Assembly: GCF_003590645.1 (NCBI RefSeq)
Contig: NZ_CP031834.1
Coordinates: 1,364,501-1,428,500 of the forward strand
Direction of reading: 5' to 3'
Source of the DNA: Mesorhizobium sp. DCY119
GTDB lineage: Bacteria; Pseudomonadota; Alphaproteobacteria; Rhizobiales; Rhizobiaceae
Length of the DNA stretch: 64,000 nt
Each line of letters opens with the position of its first letter. The stretch's first letter is position 1. This document shows positions 8,860-18,756 of the stretch, one piece after another. Below the pieces are notes generated by a model that was given only the letters and a program-made list of their open reading frames with translations, made no database searches and was not told where the DNA came from. Position numbers and translations under genes: made by a program.

Positions 8860-9333
8860 ATGGCCAAGGCAGATAAGAGCGCGACCATGAGCCGGCTGCA
8901 TTCGGCGGCGAGACTGGCGCGGACAGCACTTGCGTCGCGGCTTCTCGCGCACGGCTTCTATGCCGGCCAGGACCAGATCATGCTGTCGCTGGACCATGAA
9001 GACGGGCAGACGCCCGGCCAGTTGGCGACGCGGCTCGGCGTGCGCCCGCCGACCATCACCAAGACGATAAACCGGCTTCAGGCGCAGGGCTTTCTGGAAA
9101 AGCGCGCCTCGGAAGCCGACGCGCGCCAGGCGCATATCTTCCTGACCGAGACGGGCCGCGACACCATTCGCGCCATCGAGAAATCGGTACGCAAGACCGA
9201 GAAGCAGGCGTTTCGCGGTCTCGAAAAGAAGGACCAGAAGGCACTTGCCAAGCTGCTTTCGCGGATCGAAGCCAATCTCTCCGATGCCGCCACGATCGAG
9301 GCCGACGACGAGATCGAACTGGTGGAAGATTAA
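8860..9333 (+). CDS. MarR family transcriptional regulator
   Basis: 157 residues with an RBS (AGGAAAGG) upstream. The winged helix-turn-helix spans about 40-112, with the recognition segment TPGQLATRLGVRPPTITKTINRLQAQGFL and wing SEADARQAHIFLTETG. The C-terminal acidic tail (TIEADDEIELVED) is unusual but short. The AT-rich upstream sequence near 8682-8706 contains TTTAG and CTAAA half-sites 8 bases apart, a possible autoregulatory site. It follows the dioxygenase gene by 212 bases on the same strand; control of that gene is possible but not shown. Confidence 0.88.
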   Translation: MAKADKSATMSRLHSAARLARTALASRLLAHGFYAGQDQIMLSLDHEDGQTPGQLATRLGVRPPTITKTINRLQAQGFLEKRASEADARQAHIFLTETGRDTIRAIEKSVRKTEKQAFRGLEKKDQKALAKLLSRIEANLSDAATIEADDEIELVED

Positions 9334-9362
9334 AGCGCGTCCGCGACGGGCGTTAGCCGGCG

Positions 9363-10262
9363 TCAAGCCGACTCACGACGCTGAAACATTCCCTCGTTGA
9401 TAGCGGGGCGGGTCAGCGTGGACCAACGGCCCGGCGTCAGGCCGTAAGCCTTCTTGAACTGCCGGTTGAAATGGCTCTGGTCGCTGAAGCCGGCGGCCAC
9501 TGCGATCTCCGCAAGCGATTCACCCGTTTCGATCATGCGGCGTGCGCGCTGAAGCCGGCGCATCAACAGGAAACGATGCGGGCTTGTCGAAAACACCGCC
9601 CGGAAATGCCGCGACAGCGCATAGCGATCGAGACCGGTCACGGCTTCCAGCTCCTCCGAGCACACTAGACGCGTGGCATTTGCCTCCAGAAAATCCCGGG
9701 CGAGGCTGGCTGCCCGCAGCGCCGGCTTGCCGACCGGTTGCGCCGGCCGGCCCGCATGCCGCGACAGGCTGCGCGCCAGCTGCGTTACGAAATCGTCGAT
9801 AAACAGTTCGTCCAGCGCCTGATCGAGCGGGCTGAGCGCCGAAAGCAGCGTCGCGCCAAGGGCGCGATCGTCAAGCACCGGGTCGGCAACGAAAGGCAGC
9901 GACGCGCCATCATGGCCCAGGCATTCGAGAAGCAGCGACGGCTCCAGATAAAGCATGCGGTAACGCAGGCCGTCCTCGGTGCCGGCGCCGCCGTCGTGCA
10001 GTTCGTCCGGGTGCAGCACGATGATCTGCCCCGGTGCACTGTGGCGCGTCCGGCCGCGATAGCGAAAAGTCTGGATGCCGTGCAACGTCACGCCGATCGC
10101 ATAGGTGTCATGACGATGCATGTCGAAGGCATTGCCCGAGAATCTAGCTTCGATGCGCTCGATGCCGGCCAGCGCGGGTGCCGAGATGATCCGGTTGTGA
10201 TCCCCGTTTGCGCACAAACGTCCAAGACCCTGGGCAGGCGCGGTGCTTAAATCGTCGGGCAT
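9363..10262 (-). CDS. AraC family transcriptional regulator
   Basis: 299 residues. The N-terminal half is a cupin-like sensor (MHRHDTYAIGVTLHGIQTFRYRG, then GQIIVLHPDELHDGGAG). The C-terminal half has the two HTH units, with LEAVTGLDRYALSRHFRAVF and the classical AraC signature ending IAVAAGFSDQSHFNRQFKKAYGLTPGRW. It starts 30 bases from the oppositely oriented DUF2000 gene, so the two share one promoter region and the DUF2000 gene is a candidate target. The effector is unknown. Confidence 0.9.
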   Translation of the reverse strand: MPDDLSTAPAQGLGRLCANGDHNRIISAPALAGIERIEARFSGNAFDMHRHDTYAIGVTLHGIQTFRYRGRTRHSAPGQIIVLHPDELHDGGAGTEDGLRYRMLYLEPSLLLECLGHDGASLPFVADPVLDDRALGATLLSALSPLDQALDELFIDDFVTQLARSLSRHAGRPAQPVGKPALRAASLARDFLEANATRLVCSEELEAVTGLDRYALSRHFRAVFSTSPHRFLLMRRLQRARRMIETGESLAEIAVAAGFSDQSHFNRQFKKAYGLTPGRWSTLTRPAINEGMFQRRESA

Positions 10263-10292
10263 AATCTCATCCGCATAAAATCAAGGCGTTCC

Positions 10293-10700
10293 ATGTTCGA
10301 TACAAAATTTGCAATCGTGCTGCGAGACGATCTCGCCACCTGGCAGGAACTCAATGTCACGGCCTTCCTCGCCAGCGGCATCGTCGCCCAGTTTCCGGCC
10401 ATCATAGGCGATGCCTACCGCGATGCCGCCGGCAATCTCTACAATCCGATGTCGATCCAGCCCGTCATCGTCCTCTCCGCAGATGGCGCAACGATGGCGA
10501 AGATCCATCAGCGCTCGCTGGAGCGCGGCGTGAAGACCTCGCTCTATGTCGAGGAGATGTTCTCTACCGGTCACGATGTGGCCAACCGGGAGGTGTTCGG
10601 CAAGTTCGGGCCGGACGATGCGAAGGTGGTGGGGATCGCGCTTCGTGCCGAAAAGAAGCTGGTCGACAAGATCGTCAAGGGCGCGCGCATGCACGCCTGA
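10293..10700 (+). CDS. DUF2000 family protein
   Basis: 135 residues, soluble, no signal peptide. The sequence MFDTKFAIVLRDDLATWQELNVTAFL, followed by YNPMSIQPVIVLSADG and the C-terminal KVVGIALRAEKKLVDKIVKG, matches PF09391 (DUF2000). Proteins of this family are short alpha/beta proteins resembling peptidyl-tRNA hydrolase PTH2 in fold; their biochemical role is not known to me. It is transcribed divergently from the AraC regulator. Confidence 0.75.
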   Translation: MFDTKFAIVLRDDLATWQELNVTAFLASGIVAQFPAIIGDAYRDAAGNLYNPMSIQPVIVLSADGATMAKIHQRSLERGVKTSLYVEEMFSTGHDVANREVFGKFGPDDAKVVGIALRAEKKLVDKIVKGARMHA

Positions 10701-10817
10701 TCCGGTCAATCCTGCCACATCGGCCGACAATTGCGCCTTGCCGTGTTTTTCAACTTGCACCGGCTTGCCTGGTGGCCGACAAGCGGGGGATAACGATCAC
10801 CGAATCGACTGCTTCCC

Positions 10818-11759
10818 GTGAGTTCACCTCCCGCCACCTCCGAACAGGCCACACCGGCATCCGCGATCCTGTTCGTATTCTGCGCCGGCCTCCTGTTTTC
10901 GTGCCTCGACACCAGTGCGAAATATCTCGTGCTGTCGGGCATGGACCCGGCCTTCGTTTCGTGGGTGCGTTTTGCGACTCATCTGGTGCTGGTGTTTCTG
11001 CTGTTTCGAGGCTGGCACAATCCGGCGATGTTCCGGGTCAGGAACCTGCCGTTGCAGGTGTTGCGCGGCATCTTCCTGTTCGGCTCGACCATCTTCAATT
11101 TCGCCGCCCTGCGCTCGCTGCAGCTTGCCGAAACCATGTCGATCGCTTTCTTCGCGCCGATGTTGATCACCGCACTTGCCGGCCCGCTGCTCGGCGAGTG
11201 GGCAGGCTGGCGGCGCTGGATGGCGATCCTTGCGGGACTGGTCGGGGTGATCGTCATCACGCGGCCCGGCTTCGTCGCGTTCCAGACCGGCCATCTCTAT
11301 GCGCTCGGCTCGGTGCTGAGCTACTGCTTCTACGTCATCATGACGCGGTCGATGTCGGCGAAGGAGAGTCCGGAGAGCCTGATCTTCTATTCGGCGTTGA
11401 CGCCCGTATTGCTGATGGCCCCTGCCGTCCCCTATGCAGCGTCGATGCCGCCGGATCTGTTCCACTGGGCGATCCTGCTTGCGCTCGGCTTCTTCGGCGG
11501 CTTCGGCCACTGGCTGCTGATAAAAGCCTACAAGCAGGCGACGACGACGGCGCTTGCCCCTTATCCCTACCTCCAGATGGTCTGGATGATCAGCGCCGGC
11601 TATCTGGTTTTCGACCAGTTCCCGGATAAATGGACGCTGGTTGGCGCCGGCATCATCGTCGCCAGCGGCCTCTATATCGTCCACCGCGAGCACCGGCTGC
11701 GCCTCAAGAACCGCACCGTTCCCAATGCCGAAGACGAGGATCTGGCAAAAAAGCTTTGA
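10818..11759 (+). CDS. EamA/DMT-superfamily transporter
   Basis: 313 residues with ten hydrophobic segments arranged as two EamA halves (about 15-145 and 160-290). The first half carries FVSWVRFATHLVLVFLLFRG, and the end of the second carries WTLVGAGIIVASGLYIVHRE. The start is GTG at 10818; no in-frame ATG precedes the first membrane helix. Family members export amino acids, purines or other metabolites across the inner membrane. The substrate cannot be told from sequence. The gene stands alone between DUF2000 and the LacI regulator. Confidence 0.85.
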   Translation: MSSPPATSEQATPASAILFVFCAGLLFSCLDTSAKYLVLSGMDPAFVSWVRFATHLVLVFLLFRGWHNPAMFRVRNLPLQVLRGIFLFGSTIFNFAALRSLQLAETMSIAFFAPMLITALAGPLLGEWAGWRRWMAILAGLVGVIVITRPGFVAFQTGHLYALGSVLSYCFYVIMTRSMSAKESPESLIFYSALTPVLLMAPAVPYAASMPPDLFHWAILLALGFFGGFGHWLLIKAYKQATTTALAPYPYLQMVWMISAGYLVFDQFPDKWTLVGAGIIVASGLYIVHREHRLRLKNRTVPNAEDEDLAKKL

Positions 11760-11784
11760 TTTGCCGGTGTTCGATGGCATAAGC

Positions 11785-11805
11785 CGATTTAAACAGTTTA
11801 AATCG
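11785..11805. promoter_or_regulatory. Perfect palindrome, probable LacI-type operator
   Basis: Ten-base arms CGATTTAAAC and GTTTAAATCG flank a single central A with no mismatch, 19 bases before the proposed start of the LacI-family gene. Position and symmetry fit an autoregulatory operator that also controls the downstream dehydrogenase. Most LacI-family sites have an even CG centre; this one has an odd centre, so a different regulator is possible. Confidence 0.6.
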
Positions 11806-11824
11806 TCGCTCGGGGGAGGACGTT

Positions 11825-12847
11825 CTGGCACAGAAGATCAAGCTTTCGACCATCGCGGATGCGCTCGGCGTTTCCACGGCAACCGTTTCGCTGGCCTTGC
11901 GCGACAGCGCGCTCGTGGCCGACACGACGCGGGACCGCATCAAGGAACACGCCCGCGCCATCGGTTATATCTACAACCGTCGCGCAGCCAGCCTGCGCAC
12001 GTCGCGGTCGGGCATCGTCGGGGTCGTCGTTCATGACATCATGAACCCCTTCTTTGCCGAAATCCTGCGCTCCATCGAGAGCGAACTCGACCGCAGCCGG
12101 CAGACCTTCATCCTGTCCAACCATTACGACGATCTCGAAAAGCAACGCACTTTCATCGATACGCTGCTGCAGCTGGGTGCAGACGGCGTGATCATGTCGC
12201 CGGCGATCGGCACGCCGCCCGAAGACATCATCATGGCCGAGGAGAACGGCTTGCCGGCGGTGCTGATCGCGCGAACGGTGGAAGGGGCCGAGGTGCCGGT
12301 TTTCCGCGGTGACGATTCCTACGGCACCGGTCTTGCCACCAATCACCTGATCTCGCTCGGGCACAAGCGCATCGCCATGATCGGCGGCACCGACCAGACC
12401 TCGACAGGCCGTGATCGCTATCAAGGCTACCTGAATGCGATGGAAGCTGCCGGGCTGGAGGTCCGGCCAAGCTGGCGTATTCCCGGCCCGCGCACCAAGC
12501 AGGCGGGCTTCGAGGCCGCGGGCCAGTTCCTGGCGTTGAAAGACAAGCCTACTGCGGCATGCTGCTGGAACGACCTCGTCGCCATCGGCCTGATGAACGG
12601 CATAGCGCGCGCCGGCCTCGTGCCCGGGATCGATATCTCCGTCACCGGCTATGACGATCTGGAGGAGGCGGCAATCGCCACGCCGGCGCTGACCACCGTG
12701 TGGAACGGCCAGCGCGAAGTGGGACGGCGGGCGGCCAGCGCGCTGCTCGACAAGCTCAACGGCCAATCGGTTCGGCCATCGCAGGAACTCATCAGGCCGG
12801 AGCTTCATGTCCGGCAGTCGACAGGCAAGCCGGTAGAGCGCGGCTGA
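11825..12847 (+). CDS. LacI family transcriptional regulator (apparent CTG start)
   Basis: About 340 residues if translation begins at CTG 11825. The frame is open from a TAA at 11780 and contains no ATG, GTG or TTG before TTG 11897, which would remove the DNA-binding helices. Reading from 11825 gives LAQKIKLSTIADALGVSTAT, then VSLALR, a complete LacI HTH. A strong GGGGGAGGA ends four bases upstream. The ligand domain has GVVVHDIMNPFFAEILRSIE, DGVIMSPAIGTPP and, near the end, ISVTGYDDLEEAAIATPALTT. It is 29 bases upstream of a 2-hydroxyacid dehydrogenase, a likely operon partner. The effector is unknown. Confidence 0.85.
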   Translation: MAQKIKLSTIADALGVSTATVSLALRDSALVADTTRDRIKEHARAIGYIYNRRAASLRTSRSGIVGVVVHDIMNPFFAEILRSIESELDRSRQTFILSNHYDDLEKQRTFIDTLLQLGADGVIMSPAIGTPPEDIIMAEENGLPAVLIARTVEGAEVPVFRGDDSYGTGLATNHLISLGHKRIAMIGGTDQTSTGRDRYQGYLNAMEAAGLEVRPSWRIPGPRTKQAGFEAAGQFLALKDKPTAACCWNDLVAIGLMNGIARAGLVPGIDISVTGYDDLEEAAIATPALTTVWNGQREVGRRAASALLDKLNGQSVRPSQELIRPELHVRQSTGKPVERG

Positions 12848-12876
12848 AACATCCATAATCATCGAAAGAAGCAGGC

Positions 12877-13866
12877 ATGACCGATCTCAGCGCCATCACG
12901 ATCCTTGTTCCCGGCAAACTGCACCCGCGATCGGTCTCGCGCATCGGCGAGGCGTTCCGGCTGGTGCGCCTCGACAAGATCGATCCGGCGCTGATAACGG
13001 ACGAACTCAAGCAGACGGTGCGCGGCGTCGCCGCCTCGCCCTCGCTCGGCGACAATTCGGTGAGCGCTGCCTTCATGCAGGCTTTGCCGAAGCTGGAGAT
13101 CGTCGCCAATTTCGGTGTCGGCTATGACGGCGTCGATGCTGCGCACGCCGGCAAGCACGGCGTCATGGTCACCAACACGCCGGATGTGCTGACCGAGGAG
13201 GTTGCGGACACGGCAATCGGCCTGCTCATCAACACCGTTCGCGAACTGCCGCGCGCCGAAGCATGGCTGCGCGGCGGGCGTTGGGTGAAGGACGGCAACT
13301 ATCCGCTGAGCCGGCTCACCCTGCGCGGCCGCAAGGCCGGCATTTTCGGCATGGGCCGCATCGGGCTCGCCATTGCCAAGCGTCTGGAAGCATTCGGCAT
13401 GACCGTCGCCTATCACAATCGCAGGCGCGTGGATGGCCTGGCTTATGAATATCACGAGACGCTGGTGGGGCTTGCAGGCGCGGTCGATACGCTGATTTCG
13501 GTCGCGCCGGGAACGGCGTCGACGCAGAAGGCGGTGAACGCGGCGGTGCTGAAGGCGCTCGGGCCTGACGGTGTTTTCGTCAATATCGGCCGTGGCTCGA
13601 CTGTGGACGAGGAGGCGCTTGCCGCCGCCCTCGGCAACGGTACCATCGCGGCGGCTGGGCTCGACGTATTCGCCGACGAGCCAAATGTGCCACAGGCGCT
13701 GCTGGACCTGTCCAATGCGACGCTGCTGCCGCATGTCGGCTCAGCCTCGGTCCATACGCGCGACGGGATGGCCGACCTCGTGGTCGACAATCTCATTGCG
13801 TGGTTCGGAAAGGGCGGGGCGCTGACGCCGGTGCCCGAGACGGCGAATGTGAAGGTGAAGGGCTGA
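12877..13866 (+). CDS. D-2-hydroxyacid dehydrogenase (glyoxylate/hydroxypyruvate reductase-like)
   Basis: 329 residues, cytosolic. The NAD(P)-binding turn GMGRIG is at 158-163. Catalytic residues of the D-isomer-specific family are present: Arg239 (NIGRGSTVDE), Glu268 (DVFADEP) and His286 (LPHVGSAS). The Arg/His-rich stretch YHNRRRVDG at 179-187 after the second strand suggests NADPH preference, as in GhrB-type enzymes. It likely interconverts a 2-oxo acid such as glyoxylate or hydroxypyruvate with its hydroxyacid. Placement behind the LacI regulator suggests substrate-controlled expression. A link with glycerate kinase at 938 is inference. Confidence 0.88.
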   Translation: MTDLSAITILVPGKLHPRSVSRIGEAFRLVRLDKIDPALITDELKQTVRGVAASPSLGDNSVSAAFMQALPKLEIVANFGVGYDGVDAAHAGKHGVMVTNTPDVLTEEVADTAIGLLINTVRELPRAEAWLRGGRWVKDGNYPLSRLTLRGRKAGIFGMGRIGLAIAKRLEAFGMTVAYHNRRRVDGLAYEYHETLVGLAGAVDTLISVAPGTASTQKAVNAAVLKALGPDGVFVNIGRGSTVDEEALAAALGNGTIAAAGLDVFADEPNVPQALLDLSNATLLPHVGSASVHTRDGMADLVVDNLIAWFGKGGALTPVPETANVKVKG

Positions 13867-13945
13867 GACGTATTTGGGGCTGGCCTTGAGAGTTCGGCGC
13901 TGCCCCGAGATTTCGCCCCAGAGCGCTCAATCTTTGACGGTTGCT

Positions 13946-14719
13946 CTATTCCGCCGCGCTTCTTGCGCTCTGCTTTGCCACGGCATGCTGGCGTACAGCG
14001 TCGCCGAAGGCCTTGAAGATGCGGGCCGAGACGCTGTCTGACTGCACCCAGTATTCCGGATGCCACTGCACGCCGACAGCGAAGGCGCGCGCGTCTTTTG
14101 CCGACACGGCCTCCACAGTTCCGTCTTCCGCCACCGCCTCGAGCTGAAGCCGCGAGCCGAGCCGGTCGACTCCTTGACGGTGGACCGAATTGACCATGAT
14201 GTCGCCAGGCCCGAAGATGCCGGCAAGGCAGCTTCCCGGCTTGATCGTGACGTTCTGGCGGATGGCGAAGCGCTCGTCCTGGATATCGCTCACCGGCGCG
14301 CGGTGATCGAGCGAGCCTTCGCGTTCCTGGAGCTCGGTCGCCAGCGTGCCGCCAAGGGCTACGTTCATTTCCTGGATGCCGCGGCAGATCGCCAGCAGCG
14401 GCACGCCGTATTCGATCGCCTTGCGGATCAGCGGCAGCGTGGTGGCGTCGCGATCGGGATCGTAGGGGCCGTTGGCCTCGCTGGCGTCGCCGCCGTAAAG
14501 CGAAGGGTGCACGTTCGACTTCGAACCGGTGATCATGACGCCGTCGACGGAAGCCAGAAGCTGGTCGAGATCGAGCCGGTCGCCGAAATTGGGCACGAGC
14601 ACAGGGAATACGCCGGCCCCGGAAATCGCGGCTTCGAGATATTGCTTCGGCGCGGCATGCCACGTGTAGTTGTCGAACTGGCGTACATCGGTCGATATGG
14701 CGACGAGCGGCTGGTGCAT
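13946..14719 (-). CDS. Gamma-glutamyl-gamma-aminobutyrate hydrolase-like class I glutamine amidotransferase (peptidase C26)
   Basis: 257 residues starting at ATG 14719 (MHQPLVAISTD); the frame continues upstream to 14794 without family similarity. Nucleophile Cys112 lies in LLAICRGIQEMN, and the His-Glu pair is in VQWHPEY near 222-228. DGVMITGSKSNVHPSLYGG at 59-77 is the oxyanion region seen in PuuD. It would cleave a gamma-glutamyl bond of glutamylated amines. A GS-like ligase and aminotransferase at 2462-5261 could supply such substrates, although they are 9 kb away. No adjacent partner on the same strand. Confidence 0.85.
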   Translation of the reverse strand: MHQPLVAISTDVRQFDNYTWHAAPKQYLEAAISGAGVFPVLVPNFGDRLDLDQLLASVDGVMITGSKSNVHPSLYGGDASEANGPYDPDRDATTLPLIRKAIEYGVPLLAICRGIQEMNVALGGTLATELQEREGSLDHRAPVSDIQDERFAIRQNVTIKPGSCLAGIFGPGDIMVNSVHRQGVDRLGSRLQLEAVAEDGTVEAVSAKDARAFAVGVQWHPEYWVQSDSVSARIFKAFGDAVRQHAVAKQSARSAAE

Positions 14720-14839
14720 TTTGTCTGTTGCTTCCGATTCAGGACGAGACGGTATTCTGCCTTTAAAATAGGCGATATTCCGGCCGGTTTCCAATGCTGT
14801 TTCGCGAGAAGAAAATACCTTCTTAGACTATAGTTTTAG

Positions 14840-16111
<1,272 letters not shown>

Positions 16112-16133
16112 TCGCAGGAACCTGCTCTCAATG

Positions 16134-16168
16134 AAAAACCCCGGAACGATCGTTCCGGGGTTTTTTGT
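16134..16168 (+). terminator. Rho-independent terminator of takP
   Basis: A perfect 22-base palindrome (CCCCGGAACG-AT-CGTTCCGGGG, 16139-16160) is followed by six T and preceded by five A. This is a textbook intrinsic terminator 28 bases after the takP stop codon; the A-run would also serve the minus strand. Confidence 0.95.
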
Positions 16169-16200
16169 TGCAGGGTTTTTGAAAGGAAGGAGCTGGCAGG

Positions 16201-16232
16201 AAAGGAGCCCGGCGCACTGCCCGGGCTCCTTT
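16201..16232 (-). terminator. Hairpin at the end of the takQM operon
   Basis: AAAGGAGCCCGG pairs perfectly with CCGGGCTCCTTT around an 8-base loop, starting 6 bases after the takM stop on the minus strand. Only three T follow on that strand, so it may be a weak terminator or work together with the adjacent takP terminator. Confidence 0.65.
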
Positions 16233-16237
16233 GCCGA

Positions 16238-17974
16238 TCAGTTGAAGCTCGGCGGCTTCGACAGGTCGTTTGCCGGCGGAGTCGGGTTTGCCGGTGCGGT
16301 GCCTCCGCCCGCAGGCGGCGGTGAGCCGAGCGGCGGCAGGCCGAGCCCGCCTCCGCCGAGACCGGGCATATCCGGCATCTTTATCTGGATGGAGTTGGGA
16401 TCGACCACGGGTCCCTTGTAATGCATGACCATCTGCGGGAAGGCGATAACCAGCCCGACCATGACGACCTGGATGCAGACGAACGGCACCGCGCCCCAGT
16501 AGATCTGGCCGGTGGTGACGGGCTGCATCCGCTTGCCGGTGACCTTGTCGAGATAGGGCACCTTGGCCGCCACCGACCGCAGGTAGAACAGCGCGAAGCC
16601 GAATGGCGGGTGCATGAAGCTGGTTTGCATGTTGACGCCCAAAAGAACGCCGAACCAGATCAGGTCGATGCCGAGCTTGTCGGCAGCGGGCGCCAGCAAC
16701 GGCACGATGATGAAGGCCAGCTCGAAGAAATCGAGGAAGAAGGCCAGGAAGAACACCAGCACGTTGACGACGATCAGGAAGCCGAGTTCGCCGCCGGGCA
16801 GCGAGGTCAGCAGGTGCTCGACCCAGAGATGGCCGTTGACGCCGTAGAAGGTGAGCGAGAAGACGCGGGCGCCGATCAGGATGAACAGCACGAAGGACGA
16901 CAGCCGCGTCGTTGCCGCCAGTGCCTGCTTGACGACTTCCATCGACAGACGGCCCTTGGCCGCCGCCATGATCAGCGCGCCGACGGCACCCATGGCGCCG
17001 CCTTCGGTCGGCGTGGCGATGCCGAGGAAGATCGTGCCCAGCACCAGGAAGATCAGCGCCAGCGGCGGGATCAGCACGATGATGACCTGCTGCGCCAGCC
17101 TCGACATGATGTTGAGGCCCATCGCCCGGTCGACGATGGCGAAGATGTAGATGAGAATGATGCCGACCACCGCGCCCCAGATGTCTGCATCCACGCCGAA
17201 AGTCGGGGTGAGAAGCACATGGGCGACGTAAGCGACCGCGAAGGCTGCTGCCAGCGCCACGAAAAGCGAGGTAACGCCATGGCCGAGCGTGCGCGCCTCG
17301 AGCGGCAGGGCCGGCATGGATTTCGGCCGGACGATCGACATGACCAGGATGTAGAGGATGTAAAGTCCGGTCAGCACCAGGCCGGGGATCAGCGCGCCCT
17401 TGTACATATCGCCGACCGAACGGCCGAGCTGGTCGGCCAGAACGATCAGCACCAGCGACGGCGGGATGATCTGCGCCAGCGTTCCCGAGGCGGCGATGAC
17501 GCCCGACGCGACGCGGCGGTCATAGCCATAGCGCAGCATGATCGGCAGCGAGATCAGGCCCATGGCGATGACAGATGCCGCCACCACGCCGGTGGTCGCA
17601 GCCAACAGCGCGCCTACGAAGATCACCGCATAGGCGAGGCCGCCACGGATCGGGCCGAAAAGCTGGCCGATCGTGTCGAGCAGATCCTCGGCCATGCCGG
17701 AGCGCTCAAGCACGATGCCCATGAAGGTGAAAAAGGGGATGGCCAGCAATGTGTCGTTCGACATCACCCCCCATAATCGTTCGGGCATGGCATAGAGCAA
17801 AGGCCATGACAGGTTGATCGAGCCGCTGGAGAAAGGCGCGAGTTCCACGCCTATGAAGAAGAAGAGCAGGCCGTTGGCGGCGAGCGAGAAGGCGACGGGA
17901 TACCCCAGCAGCAGGAAGATGATGAGGCAGAAGAACATGATCGGCGCCATGTTCTCGGCGATGAAGTGGATCAC
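16238..17974 (-). CDS. takM: TRAP transporter large permease (DctM/TakM)
   Basis: 578 residues with about 12-14 hydrophobic helices. Family motifs are GYPVAFSLAANGL, LLAIPFFTFMGIVLERSGMAEDLL, GALLAATTGVVAASVIAMGLISLP, ASGTLAQIIPPSLVLIVL and ATPTEGGAMGAVGALIMA. It is the sodium-driven membrane channel subunit for the TakP substrate. The start overlaps takQ by four bases (ATGA), indicating translational coupling. An unusual feature is the last 50 residues, a Pro/Gly-rich tail (DMPGLGGGGLGLPPLGSPPP and on), not part of the DctM domain. Confidence 0.92.
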   Translation of the reverse strand: MIHFIAENMAPIMFFCLIIFLLLGYPVAFSLAANGLLFFFIGVELAPFSSGSINLSWPLLYAMPERLWGVMSNDTLLAIPFFTFMGIVLERSGMAEDLLDTIGQLFGPIRGGLAYAVIFVGALLAATTGVVAASVIAMGLISLPIMLRYGYDRRVASGVIAASGTLAQIIPPSLVLIVLADQLGRSVGDMYKGALIPGLVLTGLYILYILVMSIVRPKSMPALPLEARTLGHGVTSLFVALAAAFAVAYVAHVLLTPTFGVDADIWGAVVGIILIYIFAIVDRAMGLNIMSRLAQQVIIVLIPPLALIFLVLGTIFLGIATPTEGGAMGAVGALIMAAAKGRLSMEVVKQALAATTRLSSFVLFILIGARVFSLTFYGVNGHLWVEHLLTSLPGGELGFLIVVNVLVFFLAFFLDFFELAFIIVPLLAPAADKLGIDLIWFGVLLGVNMQTSFMHPPFGFALFYLRSVAAKVPYLDKVTGKRMQPVTTGQIYWGAVPFVCIQVVMVGLVIAFPQMVMHYKGPVVDPNSIQIKMPDMPGLGGGGLGLPPLGSPPPAGGGTAPANPTPPANDLSKPPSFN

Positions 17975-18555
17975 TTTTGCACCTCTTTCGCCAATGCTTC
18001 GCCTTCGGCAACAGCTGCCTCGTGAGCCGATATGAACGGTGTTGGATCATCCATGTCGCCGCGCATGATTGCGATCTTCTTGATGATCTCGGAAATGCCC
18101 TGGAAGCCGAGCAGCAGGAAGCCGATCAACAGCATCGCCTTGGCGGGCCAGATGATCAGGCCGCCGGCGCTGGACGACATTTCGCCGTTGCGGACGGACA
18201 GGCTGACATAGGGTATGAAGTAGAAAATCATCAGCAGGACGAAGGGCATCAGGAAGAAGACGTGCCCGAACAGGTCGATCCAGTGCTGCTTGCGGCGTGA
18301 GAACATGCCGTAGATGATGTCGATGCGGATATGCTCGTTCTGCTTCAGCGTGTAGGCGGCGGCGAGCAGGAATGCCGCGCCGAAAAGATACCATTGCAAT
18401 TCCAGCCAGGCATTCGACGACATGTTGAATGTCTTGCGAATGACGGCGTTGCCCGCGCTGACCAGCACCGCGAGCAGAATGAGCCATGAGACCCATCTGC
18501 CGACGACTTCGTTCATGCGGTCGATGGCTCTGGATAGAGCAAGCAGCCCTGCCAT
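17971..18555 (-). CDS. takQ: TRAP transporter small permease (DctQ/TakQ)
   Basis: 194 residues with four membrane helices, starting at ATG 18555 behind GGGAGGAG; the longer frame to 18615 has no RBS. Segments include VGRWVSWLILLAVLVSAGNAVIR, LELQWYLFGAAFLLAAAYTLKQNEHIRIDI and FGHVFFLMPFVLLMIFYFIPY, the DctQ signature. It forms the membrane complex with TakM and receives substrate from TakP. The gene is divergent in orientation from takP, so the three components are not one operon. Confidence 0.92.
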   Translation of the reverse strand: MAGLLALSRAIDRMNEVVGRWVSWLILLAVLVSAGNAVIRKTFNMSSNAWLELQWYLFGAAFLLAAAYTLKQNEHIRIDIIYGMFSRRKQHWIDLFGHVFFLMPFVLLMIFYFIPYVSLSVRNGEMSSSAGGLIIWPAKAMLLIGFLLLGFQGISEIIKKIAIMRGDMDDPTPFISAHEAAVAEGEALAKEVQK

Positions 18556-18756
18556 GCGATCTCCTCCCTCAATAAGCTTCCGGCCATCGCTCGTTTCCCG
18601 AGCTTGATGGCGCATCCGGCTTTCATCGGTAGGCTGACAGGCGGGGCGGCGTCAACAAGGGATGGTACACGACTCGGTACGGATTATGCCAAGCGTTGCG
18701 GAAATCCCGCGCTGAGCGCAGCCGGATGCAACGAAAGTTGTAGAACTTCCGCAGGG

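Noticed and set aside
18660-18700. GGTAC repeats upstream of takQ as a regulatory site
   Set aside because: Two short GGTAC copies are weak and not symmetric; not distinguishable from background.
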